From: Polytrichum commune
Taxonomy: Eukaryota; Streptophyta; Polytrichopsida; Polytrichales; Polytrichaceae
Length of the DNA: 64,000 nt
Assembly (NCBI GenBank): GCA_950295325.1
Contig: OX485803.1
Span: 49,431,554 to 49,495,553 of the forward strand
Direction: 5' to 3'
Part shown: positions 1 through 9,502 of the stretch, piece by piece
Layout: each line of letters starts with the position of its first letter
Numbering within the stretch: the first letter of the stretch is position 1
Notes under the pieces: model-generated
The model's database searches: none
Seen by the model: only the letters and a program-made list of their open reading frames with translations
What the model was told of the DNA's origin: nothing
Translations under genes and position numbers: made by a program

Positions 1-185
1 AGTGAGTGACAACAATTGCAACATTGTAAATCTAGAATGCCCAAATTCTTTCTTTCACACGGAATGACAAGTAACGTGAGGTGTACATTGAGTGTCGGTG
101 ACACTACACAAGCGGTTTACAATTTGTATCGAGCAAGACAAATAGAATGGTGACACTAAATACAATGTTTAGGGTAGTTAGCTAA
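1..185. repeat. Dispersed repeat family R1, copy cut by the window start
   Basis: This stretch aligns by eye with 5960-6122 plus 6482-6545, and with 49475-49690. Shared landmarks, in order, are a CAACATTGTAAATCTA-type block, a GGAATGACAA block, a GGTGACACTACACAAG block, and a GAGCAAGACAA...TAGAAT block. The three copies have diverged by substitutions and small indels but keep the same order. No coding capacity is visible. The copies are probably non-autonomous transposon remnants; class unknown. Confidence 0.7.
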
Positions 186-189
186 GTTT

Positions 190-1689
190 CATACAATCCG
201 CTAAGTTGTCCCATAGCCATGCTCCATAAATCCGTTTGGGCTACTTACACAAGTATGGATAGAGGATGGGTAATTATTGTGTATGCGCACGTACCTCTTG
301 TGCATCCAATATAAAAGCTTTGAAATAGTATGCGGTCACGAGGTTACTTTTTCAAGTTTTTTTGGACATCGGACTCAAGTTAAATGACCCCAAGTTAGGC
401 TATTGAAGGCCATTTAAGATGTATAAGCAACAAACCTATAGGGGGTAAAGTTTTTATGTTGGATAAATGAGAGGTACGCTCGTATATTATAATCCCCTCT
501 CTCCCATAAGTATGAGGTAGCAAATATTATCCAGGGTGAAGTGTCCTTCATTTCACGACAACCGTGGTTGGTGTTGTCTATATCTTTTGGGAATGTTGTA
601 CACATGGACCAAGAGCCGTGACCATGAAAGTGTAAGGGCCCTAGTAATCATCCAAAGGTCATACCGTGAGAAACAAAACTAGTAAGTACCCGTTTTGTAA
701 TCAATGGATCCTCGAGCTTAGTGTAAAGCGAAAGCAAACCATGTCGAGGGACCGGAACACATTTTATGGACAATCCTCAATAATAGGTAATCGACGACCC
801 CACCATGGATACATGCTATTTATAGGAGCCAATGTCAGTTTTATTGCTTGTCACAATCTCTAGTTTTATGTTAGATCCACATCTTTTTGATGGGCCTAAT
901 GCAATACGGCGAGAAACCATGAGACATTATCCACTTGTTGTCATCTAGAATGCCATTTAAAATATCAATCCATTCATATTTTATGGTCCCTTGGGCATCT
1001 AGGTGGGATTCATGCCTTGAAGGTCTAGTGTAAAGTGAACTTGAACCATCCCGAAGCTTCTTGACCACGTCACATAATTTGTATATCACAAGTCAAGGGC
1101 CCTCAAGCTCTAGTGTAAGGCGACCCTCACTCAATATGGCTTTCAACATTAGAAAATGGTGAAGGCAAATAAAGTCAACGATCGTATTTTAGTGTGGGTG
1201 GAATAGTGGAATAATATGTGTCATAAGTAAGTCAACACTAATCCATAGAGGTTTCGTAGGGACCATACATAAGACTTCTTTTCCATACTTGTTGATGGTC
1301 CGGTTATTAATAAGGTAATAGAGCCCCTCACACTCACATTCACACTTGGCTTCCTTGATTTCATTTCATTGGCTTTAGGTTGGCAGGTCGAGCTCGTGGT
1401 TGAAAGCTTGTTGGTAGTGCCATCAACCACAAGGATTTTCATCTCAATTCAAACTTGAAAATGCTTATATGGGAATCTTGACATTGATTACTCCCAATTA
1501 GTGTAGGTGATACTAAATTTGTTTACGGTATGAAGTTTGTGCCACCAAAAGATCTACGAAACATTGTTCATGCCTCACTAATTTTGAGACTTGGAGAAAC
1601 GGTGCAGGGAATTAACACCACACTCACTAATTGGGACAATCAATATAGGTTTTATGAGAACACCAACCCACTACTACATCAAATATGAT
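190..1689. other. No gene seen; degenerate repeats
   Basis: No credible coding region. Part of 600-1130 resembles the interior of the TTA-flanked elements at 2027-2526 and 6124-6481 (a recurring GAGCCGTGACC / AGGGCCCT pattern), but I find no ends. The block at 440-520 recurs at about 23045-23120. Confidence 0.5.
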
Positions 1690-1872
1690 ATGTCTATTAT
1701 AGTATATATATATATATATCATATTTTACCAACAAATGTGAACTTGGTAATTTGGACATTATAGAACATTAACAACTTTACTTGGTAAGAAATTACACTA
1801 ATAGTAAAAATACATAGCATTGTGTAACTCCAAATAGTAAGTGGCACTAAATATCATATGTAGTATAGTAGT
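1690..1872. mobile_element. MITE family M1, copy a (left end eroded)
   Basis: The right end carries the M1 terminal sequence: a TAGCATTGTGTAACTCC block, CAAATAGTAAGTGGCAC, then TAAATATCATATG. The interior matches copies at 45723-45952 and 48281-48505 (a CATATTTTACCAACAA block and a TTACTTGGTAAGAAATTACA block). The left terminal repeat has been replaced by an (AT)n run near 1703-1718. M1 elements are about 200 bp with inverted ends of about 40 bp and no coding capacity. Confidence 0.7.
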
Positions 1873-2026
1873 GTGGACCCTATAAAGCATTCTCCATTTG
1901 ACACGGGCGGTCATTGCCATATGACCCATGCATGACCCCATTTGCATGTGTCGAATCCAATATGTGAATAATGTAGTTTTTTTTTTTCAATTGTAGTTCA
2001 ATCAGGTTGGTGGTTTTTAGCACTTA

Positions 2027-2526
2027 GGGCCAGTTCGCACACGAGATTGAGAGCCCGTGACCATTACACTTCGAGCACTCTCATTGGTGGAGAAGGTGGA
2101 GCCGGTCCAAGTTTGCTTCTCACTACGCTTGAGGGGACCAACGGAGTATGTGAATGCAAGATGGATGTAAAGTCTACATGGATTCTTACATGGCATCAAA
2201 TGGATCATGTTTCATGGTTGCTTGGATTATTTTCAATAACCACCTCTTGGAGGTAGGCTTAACACAAAACCAGAAGACCAAGGCCCTCCAAGTGCCCACA
2301 ACCGTTTATTTATTCTATTTTATCATGTGTGAGGACTTGCATGAATAGAAATTCATTGAAATAGTAGTTGGTTGAGGACCCAATCACATATGACTTCACA
2401 CTACACTTAAGGATCCGTGACCACACTACATGATTTTGGAGGTGTGTTGGGATGGCCTTTGGACACTTTCTTTTGGGCTCTCACAATTTCATGGTCACGG
2501 CTCTTGGCTCTTGTGTGAAGTGGCCC
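2027..2526. mobile_element. TIR element family M2 (TTA-type target site), 500 bp
   Basis: The left end reads GGGCCAGTTCGCACACGAG. The right end, reverse-complemented, reads GGGCCACTTCACACAAGAG. It is flanked by TTA on the left (2024-2026) and TTG on the right, so the target duplication has one mismatch. The same ends and a TTA duplication occur at 6124-6481. A 3-bp TWA-type duplication with GGCC-like termini fits PIF/Harbinger (Tourist-like) MITEs. Open frames inside are short and look incidental. Confidence 0.72.
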
Positions 2527-2529
2527 TTG

Positions 2530-3947
2530 TCATCGTGGACGAAGACCCTCTAATAAAACAAACAAATCCTCTGCAAATTGAGAGTTGATTATTGCAAATA
2601 AATCATACTATACATAATTTGGGCTTTACAAGTCCATTATGAGAGACAATCTGTAGGAAAATAGCCACCCGGTGCTCTTATGTAATAGTTCGTTCCATTT
2701 TTGCATTCTTGACGTATAAGTTTACAACGACATCACAAATCATTGGCCCAAAGGCATAGCTGAGAGATTTGAGCTCATGCAGATGACATAGAGTTACATA
2801 TGTACTACCATGTGGGTTTGACCATTATCCCATGTTATCATATTTCCGTTTCTTATTTATAATAGGAGGGTTTACAGCTCATAGACAAAGTGAAACTTGG
2901 CTTTTATACTTGTCAGGGCATTTGTGAATAAACCCCACCTCAACATTAACGTATTTACATGAAAATACCATAATCATTCTAACACCGTTAATGCTTACTA
3001 CATTTGTCGTATCAATTTGCATGAGATTTGGACTTGTGAGACCAAAAAGCCCAAATTGACACTTCAAATATATGTGTGCTCGTGAACGAAATATTCAAAT
3101 AACTTCAAAAACCTTGAAATTGTCACAAAGTTGCACAAGGAGTGATTGCTTCTACATCACCAACAACTAGATGCTGCAACTACCCAACGCCACACAACTG
3201 GACACCGCACACTCTTCCCACAATCAAATGCACGACCACACTACACTCTCAAAGACTCAAACCCACGAGAATGCGCACTATGACTACATTGGGTTTGTGT
3301 TGCTTGCTTTGATGTACAATAATCAAAGACCGGAGAAGAACTTGCACTTCTTGCTTACGTCTTAAGGTATTGTAATTAAAGACCAAAGAAAAATCGACGT
3401 CAAGGCTAGAGGTTTCCAATAAACACATAACAAAGAGGAGCCAATGAACAATGAGAAGGCAAAGAATGCAAAACGAGAAGGTGAGAAGTTGAGATGTTGA
3501 GAATACGAAAACCACAAAGTGCAAAAATATTTATGAAATTGGTTTGGAAGATTCACAAAGGAGCTAACGGTAAAGGTTTACTATCATGAAATTGAGGCGT
3601 GCCACATGTGAAGATGGTTTGGAAGAATCATGAACTAATTTAGAAGGTACATGAAATTCGTAGAACACCCTGGTAACATTGGTTGGAAGGTTCATGAACT
3701 ACGTGCAACTTTCAACCTTCTTGAAATTGAGATTGCACTTATGTGAAGCCATCTTACCAAAGGAGTAACATTCTCCAGTTCACCCAAATTGTTTAGTGTA
3801 CCCATAAAATAACAAAGAGACGTCCGCAAATTAAACTTCTAAGATAGATAGGTCCCTCTTATTTCAACTCAATGAAACGAAATCGATTTAAAAGTTCGGA
3901 AAGCAAAAGACACCTCGATGTTTTAACGGCAATATGTTAATAGTCTT
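2530..3947. other. Non-coding stretch, nothing recognised
   Basis: AT-rich. Both strands contain only short open frames with no recognisable domain. I see no terminal repeats or strong tandem structure. Confidence 0.5.
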
Positions 3948-4020
3948 GACCACAAAGGGATTCGAACCCCCGACCTTTAGATCTGAAGTCTAATGCGCTA
4001 ATCCACTACGCTATGCGGTC
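3948..4020 (-). tRNA. tRNA gene with UCA anticodon (opal-reading, Arg-like body)
   Basis: The minus strand folds into a complete 73-nt cloverleaf. The acceptor stem GACCGCA/TGTGGTC pairs in all seven positions (one G-U). The D stem GCGT/GCGC pairs, the anticodon stem is TTAGA/TCTAA with loop CTTCAGA, and the T arm is GGGGG/CCCTT with loop TTCGAAT. Box A (TAGCGTAGTGG) and box B (GGTTCGAATCC in form) are intact, and there is no intron. The loop places UCA at positions 34-36, which would read UGA. The length rules out an ordinary selenocysteine tRNA (about 90 nt), and plants are not known to use selenocysteine. The body resembles eukaryotic tRNA-Arg, where UCG would be expected, so a G36-to-A change is the simplest origin (inference). 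The first downstream T4 run lies about 20-45 bp away rather than directly adjacent. Confidence 0.8.
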
Positions 4021-4443
4021 CAAAGGAAGAAGGTGTAGACAACTTGAGAATGCAAAGACCATCATAAAGTGATCAAGTTGTCAAGGCAAAAGAAAATTAT
4101 GGAGTTAATGGATTACATAACATTCTTCGGGAAAGTGACTCATATCCATCTTAAGAACAATGAGGTGGGTGCCCAATGTGCAATAATATTGGGCATGGAA
4201 GAGGTTTCCTTCTTCCCAAATTCATTCTAAATGTTGGGCATCCATGAACTCGGAGTTATTCGGAATGAGGCACTTGTGAACGGCATGGGTGCTTTGCTTA
4301 AGAATGTTATTTCAAGATTGACTTCAATCATGCATCTTCTATTGTCCACGTCACATAGGATAAACAAAAAATTGTTTCAACTAACTCTTAGTGGGGGGGG
4401 GGGAGGTTGAATTACGTGACCCATGCCTATGAAGTATGTAACT

Positions 4444-4817
4444 ATGGTTCACACTATGCCCAAGTCGAGAGGATAAGCATCACTTTTCTGGACCAAACTA
4501 TGTCGAGAGGAGAAGCCTTTGGACTAGAAAAGTATATTAAAATAATCCATTGACATATTTTGAATATTTTAATGAACAAACTTCAGCCTCTCAACGGAAG
4601 TTTGGGTCGAGCATTTTGCTTGACCCAAACTTTGCTCGAGAGGCCGAACTCTTGGCGCTGTAAATTCCTAAAAGTGTTGCCACCTAGGCTCTTTTGGAGG
4701 CGACGTCCTTTGGACTTCGGCCTCTAGTGTGAAAGCCGAGAGGACGGACTTTGGACATTTCTGCATTTTCATTGGTCCAAACGCTTCTCCTCTCGAAGTT
4801 TGGCCATAATGTGAACC
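4444..4817. mobile_element. Degenerate TIR element with an internal hairpin
   Basis: The left ATGGTTCACACTATGCCC and the right end (reverse complement ATGGTTCACATTATGGCC) form an imperfect inverted repeat. The interior repeats a CGAGAGG motif. An internal near-palindrome at about 4589-4645 pairs a CCTCTC...AAGTTTGGGTC arm with GACCCAAACTT...GAGAGG. The element ends and target duplication are unclear. A G run lies just before it (4391-4402). No coding capacity. Confidence 0.5.
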
Positions 4818-5449
4818 ATCCCTAAGTTATTTGAAGATGAAGGAGTTATTTTTGATATTTTTCTTATTTTTGAGAAGTCACAACATTTTCCAATGCTTAT
4901 CGATGGTATGATGGGCCCAATAATATGATAAAATCTTGTGCTAAACAACTATCTTCATATGTTGCTAGGGCTGCATATTTCACATGATATATACAAACTC
5001 AAAGCAAAGATCAAACATGATTGATTAATATAAAATCTCAAATATGAGTCTTTCTTGTTGAATTAATAAGTTATTTTAGATACATGATTCATTTCAATAG
5101 TAAAGTTTCATCCACTTAAAAATCCTAAGTACATAAAGCAAATGTATTAGTGTGTGCCGCATTGATTTTCAATCCATGTTGAGTTCCTAGTTTATATTAT
5201 TTTGGGTCGCATTTTGATGTGAGCAAATATGTTTGGTTATGCTACTTTTGATGTAAGGTAACTAGGTTGTTTTTATCATTATTTAAGGTATTGGTTGCAA
5301 ATGTCAAGGAAGACCCATAAAGTCTTGATGTAAGGTCTTGGACTCGCATTATTTATAAACTTAGAGTGACCCACATTAAGTATTTCCACACTACATTAAG
5401 TACAATACCTGGTGTCATACGGTATTTCATGTTACTATGGTAAATTTTC

Positions 5450-6545
5450 TACACTAAGTATATCAATTAGTGGGGTTGGGAAAATAGTGAAGGTCATACT
5501 AAATTCCTTTATGATATGAAATTAGTGCCACCAAGAGATCCAAGAAGCATTGTTCATCCCGGCACTTGGCATGAAAGTATTACCAATCAGCATGAAATTA
5601 TAGGCACTTGACACTTTTTAATGAGAGTATTGGAACTTGGCACTATTCACAAACATGCATGTGGCACACACTTGTCACAAGTATGCACTAATTCTTTTCA
5701 AATCTATAGTAAATGAGCATGTATTCATGAATTTAGTGTCACTTGGTAATAATTTAAACCCTCGATAACTTCTGAGATTTGGATAGATTGTGCATGTAAC
5801 CTAAATTAGTACCTCCCTCACTAATTGGTATAATTAGTGTAGTGACACTTTTTATGAATAGGTTTAAATTGTCATCCCAAATTACTTTAGTTCATCCAAA
5901 TGCAAACAATTAAAACAAAGTTTGGTATATTTTGCATCCTAACAAACATGTCATGAACTATTGTTATGGATGGTACAAAAATTGGATGAAAAATCACTTA
6001 GTAGGTGACAATATTCGCAACATTGTAAAGCTATAATGCCCAATTTGTTTTTTTACAAGGAATCACAAATAATGATAGGTTTACATTTAGTTTTGGTGAC
6101 ACTACACAAGTGGTTTACAATTAAGGCCACTTCCCACACGAGCCAAGGGCCATGACCCTGTAATTGTGAGGGCCCTTGACCCTCGTCTAAAGGTTGTATT
6201 AGTTGTCTAAGGCTCTTGACTTTGTCATGCTATGCCGAGATTTGCATCAAGCCTACCTCTTGAAGGTAGGCCTAATGTATATTATGGTTGACCATGAAAC
6301 ATTGTCCTTAGTTTGTCTTGTATGAATCCATGTAGACTTTTCATCCATGATAATTTCTTTGGGCCCTTCGGTCTTCACTTTCTAGTTTGAAGTGAATTTG
6401 AATGGTCTCAACCTTTTCAACCAATGAGAGATCTTAGAATGCAATAGCCACATGCCTTCAGTCTTGTGTGTGAAGTGGCCGTTAGTGTATTGAGCAAGAC
6501 AAATAGAATTGGTGACACTAAAAATATTAGTTAATGTAGTTCTCC
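5450..6545. repeat. Repeat region including R1 copy 2, host of the MITE at 6124
   Basis: 5450-5560 matches 1490-1590: both have an AATTAGTG...ACTAAATT block followed by GTGCCACCAA and CATTGTTCATCCC-like sequence. 5960-6122 and 6482-6545 match the R1 copies at 1-185 and 49475-49690. The R1 copy is split exactly where the M2 element at 6124-6481 lies, which makes the other copies usable as empty sites. Confidence 0.65.
6124..6481. mobile_element. M2 (PIF/Harbinger-like) MITE with TTA duplication, 358 bp
   Basis: Inverted ends: the left reads AGGCCACTTCCCACACGAG and the right, reverse-complemented, reads CGGCCACTTCACACACAAG. TTA flanks both sides (6121-6123 and 6482-6484). The related R1 copies at 1-185 and 49475-49690 run straight through this point (TTTACAATTAGTATTGAG at 49616 onward), so the insertion is supported by an empty site. 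No open frame of note. The assignment to PIF/Harbinger rests on the 3-bp TTA duplication and the GGCC-type terminus. Confidence 0.82.
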
Positions 6546-6640
6546 ACCCACACTAATATACTCATCAAGTACACCATTTGTGGTATTTAGTGTCACATAC
6601 ACTATTTACAAAGGGCCTAAACTAGATGCCTATATGTTAC

Positions 6641-7169
6641 CACGGGTAGATCACTCTAAGGCATTTTTGTGCACCACGTGCGGTTGGGTTTTTTTTTGTT
6701 TTGGGGCTATTTACCTTCAAGGGTTGAATTAAAGCCTCCATATAATTACTTAAATTTCAAAAATGGCCCATTTGTTTGCACCCTTCCATTACTTATATTG
6801 TCCAAGTCACTGCAATTTTCTGTACTCTATATTCCTCTTAAGTAATAAAAGCTAATCTACTTCCTAACGCAATTGACGAGTGTTCAGGGAAAGCATGGAA
6901 ACAAAGAATCCCCGTGAGTCCTAAACCCATTTACATACCATACTAAACATACCTTCTAGGATCCTTATCTTTAGCCCCTATATTAATTTTACAAAAAAAT
7001 AATGGCCCACGTTTTATGTCCATCTAGCTTACTTATAATGGGATTGTCTACATTTAATGGCCCCTTCATTATTTGGAATTCCTTTATAATTTTTTATTTC
7101 AAATGATTTTAATCCTCTCTATATTATGCCGCATGTCGTTTTTAAAATGCACTAAGTGATCTACCCGTG
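6641..7169. mobile_element. hAT-like non-autonomous element, 8-bp TSD, 529 bp
   Basis: A perfect 15-bp terminal inverted repeat, CACGGGTAGATCACT, sits at both ends (the right copy as its reverse complement ending at 7169). It is flanked by a perfect 8-bp direct duplication TATGTTAC at 6633-6640 and 7170-7177. A CA-start terminus with an 8-bp duplication is the hAT signature. The related sequence near 8075-8110 lacks this insert. I see no transposase frame inside. I could not match these ends to the hAT transposase gene near 40-43 kb, so a partnership is not shown. Confidence 0.85.
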
Positions 7170-7354
7170 TATGTTACATTATGATACAAGGTGTTACATC
7201 AACTAATTGCCAATATGTTACTATTTGTCAACATAACTAACTTTCTCAATTGGAAATTTATCTGCATTATGACATTTAGCGTAGCATATTGGGATACTTG
7301 AGATGATAGTTTTGCATTTTAGTATGCAAGGGGAAGATATTATTGAGCATACTA

Positions 7355-7504
7355 CCGTAGAGGGCTCCCTATTACATCTTTATATGTGTTGGAATGTGGT
7401 TTCCATGTGGAATACAAGTGGATCCTGGTGAATGTGAGCATGATACGTGGCAATTTTGGAGGGGAAAACAATCGATTTGCATTGGAATAGGGAGCCCTCT
7501 ACGG
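7355..7504. mobile_element. Stowaway/mariner-like MITE with TA duplication, 150 bp
   Basis: A perfect 19-bp inverted terminal repeat, CCGTAGAGGGCTCCCTATT, lies at 7355-7373 and, inverted, at 7486-7504. TA flanks both sides (7353-7354, 7505-7506). Size, TA target and lack of coding sequence fit a Tc1/mariner-derived MITE. Perfect ends suggest a recent insertion relative to the diverged host repeat. Confidence 0.85.
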
Positions 7505-7633
7505 TAATGGTAATTGTCATGTGTTTGTGTTTTAGTATGCAAAAGGAATAAAAAATTGAGCTTACTAATGCCAAGTGTGTTTTGTGTACACTTTAGTCAA
7601 CTTATAGACCATTGTGTAACACGGGCGTACACC

Positions 7634-7840
7634 GTTTATCGTATTTAGCGTCACTTGCTATTTGGAGTTACGTAGTGCTATAACTATTTATTGAGAATGT
7701 AATATTTCACCAAGAAAAGTCATTTATGTTCCACAATGTCCAAACAACCTAATCTACGTTCGTTAGTAAAAAATATCCTCCCAAATAAGAAGTTATTGCA
7801 TTGCGTAATTCCAAATAGTAAGTGACACTAAATACCATAA
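7634..7840. mobile_element. MITE family M1, copy b
   Basis: The left end reads CGTATTTAGCGTCACTTGCT then ATTTGGAGTTACG. The right end is the inverse (CGTAATTCCAAATAGTAAGT then GACACTAAATACC). The interior is in the opposite orientation to copies at 1690, 45723 and 48281 (TTTCACCAAG, CAATGTCCAAACAACC). The long inverted ends make the transcript a potential hairpin. Target duplication not clear. Confidence 0.72.
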
Positions 7841-8322
7841 AGAACGTATTGAACAAACTTGTGCCAAGATATTAGTAAGCCCGTGTGAATGCCAAGTGTC
7901 ATGGGGTAACACTAAATGATGAAGTTCTTGATCATTCTTGTAACCTAGCATATGCCTCAAAATAAGGTAAGTGACACTATTACACTGTGACATTATTATG
8001 TTGTGATACTAAACGATAAACAATGTACACCATTACGGTATTTAGTGCCACGTACACTATTTGCGAAGAGCCTAAACTAGATGCCTAGAGGTCTCAAAGT
8101 GTCACGCCTGCTAATTGCCGATACGATTCCATTCGTCGACATAAGTAACTCCTTCAAGTGAAAAAATATCTTCATTATGACATTTAGAGAGTAGCACATT
8201 GGGATACATTAGACGGCAGTCTTACGTTTTAGTATGCAAGGGGAAGATATTTTAGGGTTTACTACTCGCAAGTGTCATTTATGTACACTTTAGTCAACTT
8301 GTAGACCATTGTGAAACATAGA

Positions 8323-8348
8323 CATCCATCCATCCATCCATCCATCCA
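8323..8348. repeat. (CATC)n microsatellite
   Basis: Six perfect CATC units in the second copy of the 7.2-8.5 kb repeat; absent from the first copy. Confidence 0.9.
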
Positions 8349-8559
8349 CGTCGTAACACGATTGAACATATATACTCATGCCCAAATATTAGTAAGCGCA
8401 CTCCTCGAGCGCCAAAGTTTCAGGAGACGGCACTTATGGTGAAGTTGTTAATCATCAATGTAACCTAGCATACACTTCAAAAGAGGGTAAGTGACACTAT
8501 TTTGCATGTGACACTAAATAAATACCATAAGGGATGTAGTGTAGTTTATTGGTTTGGAG

Positions 8560-9249
8560 ATAAGCGCCATGTCATATCCTTAGCCCAGCCCTGCATAAGT
8601 TGTTTAACACGCTTGAGGTGTAGATTCACGTAGCATTTGGAGCCACGTGGCGGTCCAGGAACCAGGCCCGACAGTCAGATGGCTACGTGGCAACGTGCTG
8701 ACACTCTGGCGATCGGCACGTGGCGCAGATCTGTTGGATATGATACTCTTGTTACTTGGGACTCCGAATAGGAAATACTGATTTGCCCAGATTTGGTGGG
8801 GCATCTGAGTGTTCACACTGCGCCTTCTAGATATTTCCATTTTAGTGACCCCATGTGCAGGGTCCCTCAGCCACTTGCCATACGGAAGGCATAAACAAGG
8901 GTAGTGGGCCTCACTAAAATGGTTTTAGTAAGTAGGCTGGATAATAACTCTATGTACCGAGAAGGAAGTAAGTTATGGGGCAGCAGTCTGGAAGTTTTTT
9001 ATGAATGTTGTTATGTAAGAAAGTAGAGTTATCCGCTAATTAATTAAACCCGGGGTTAGGCGCTAACTTCTAGGGGTCGGGGTCGGGGTTGGGTGTATGT
9101 GTGTAACTTCATGATCATGGTCTTCCACTTGGTCTTTGGAGACTTTAGAACTTTATGTCATCGTTGGAAGATATGACTATGTGTTGAGTGCTCGCACAAG
9201 TTCACTTTATGAAACACACGCTAAACCAACCTTGATGCTCTTACATAAC
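8560..9249. other. Non-coding stretch with several ACGTGGC motifs
   Basis: 8630-8725 contains several ACGTGG(C) cores, which resemble plant G-box or ABRE sites. No gene starts nearby, so a regulatory role is not supported. The rest is unremarkable. Confidence 0.4.
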
Positions 9250-9502
9250 CTCGTTTTGAGGACATCCAAAGTGCAAAATGAGCCCATGTGTTGCACAAGC
9301 AACCTTAAAGTACTCAAGAAATGCAAAATTGGTCTATGTGTGAAGTACCCAACCTCGACTTACACAAGAAATGAAAATCGGTCAATGTGTCAAGCACCCA
9401 ACCTCGACTTACACAAGAAATGAAAATCGGTCAATGTGTCAAGCACCCAACCTCAAATTACTCAAAAAGGGAGCAAAATTAGCCTATATGTCAAGTACCC
9501 AA
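9250..9502. repeat. Tandem repeat, 49-bp unit, about five copies
   Basis: Units at about 9250-9302, 9303-9352, 9353-9401, 9402-9450 and 9451-9502. Each has CCT(C/T)...ACTCAAGAAATG-, AAAAT(C/T)GGTC- and CAAGCACCCAA-like segments. The units at 9353 and 9402 are identical over 49 bp while the outer ones are diverged, which points to recent duplication at the core. An open frame across it (9136-9423) is a by-product of the repeat. Confidence 0.88.

Larger units (their letters stand above)
7187..8540. repeat. Two adjacent copies of one repeat (7187-8060 and 8090-8540)
   Basis: 7187-7350 and 8090-8260 align through an ACTAATTGCC block, a CATTATGACATTTAG block and a TTTTAGTATGCAAGGGGAAG block. 7580-7620 and 8285-8315 share ACACTTTAGTCAACTT. 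7855-7990 and 8375-8510 share the AGTAAGC...GCCAAGTGT and TAACCTAGCATA blocks. The first copy carries the MITEs at 7355-7504 and 7634-7840; the second is shorter and lacks them. No coding capacity. Confidence 0.65.

Noticed and set aside
3948-4020. Selenocysteine tRNA
   Set aside because: Length (73 nt), normal 7-bp acceptor stem and short variable loop do not fit tRNA-Sec.
6641-7169. Non-autonomous partner of the hAT gene at 39.7-43.1 kb
   Set aside because: I could not find CACGGGTAGATCACT near either side of the transposase gene, so the link has no support here.
8630-8725. ACGTGGC motifs as a G-box promoter
   Set aside because: No gene start lies within several kilobases on either strand.
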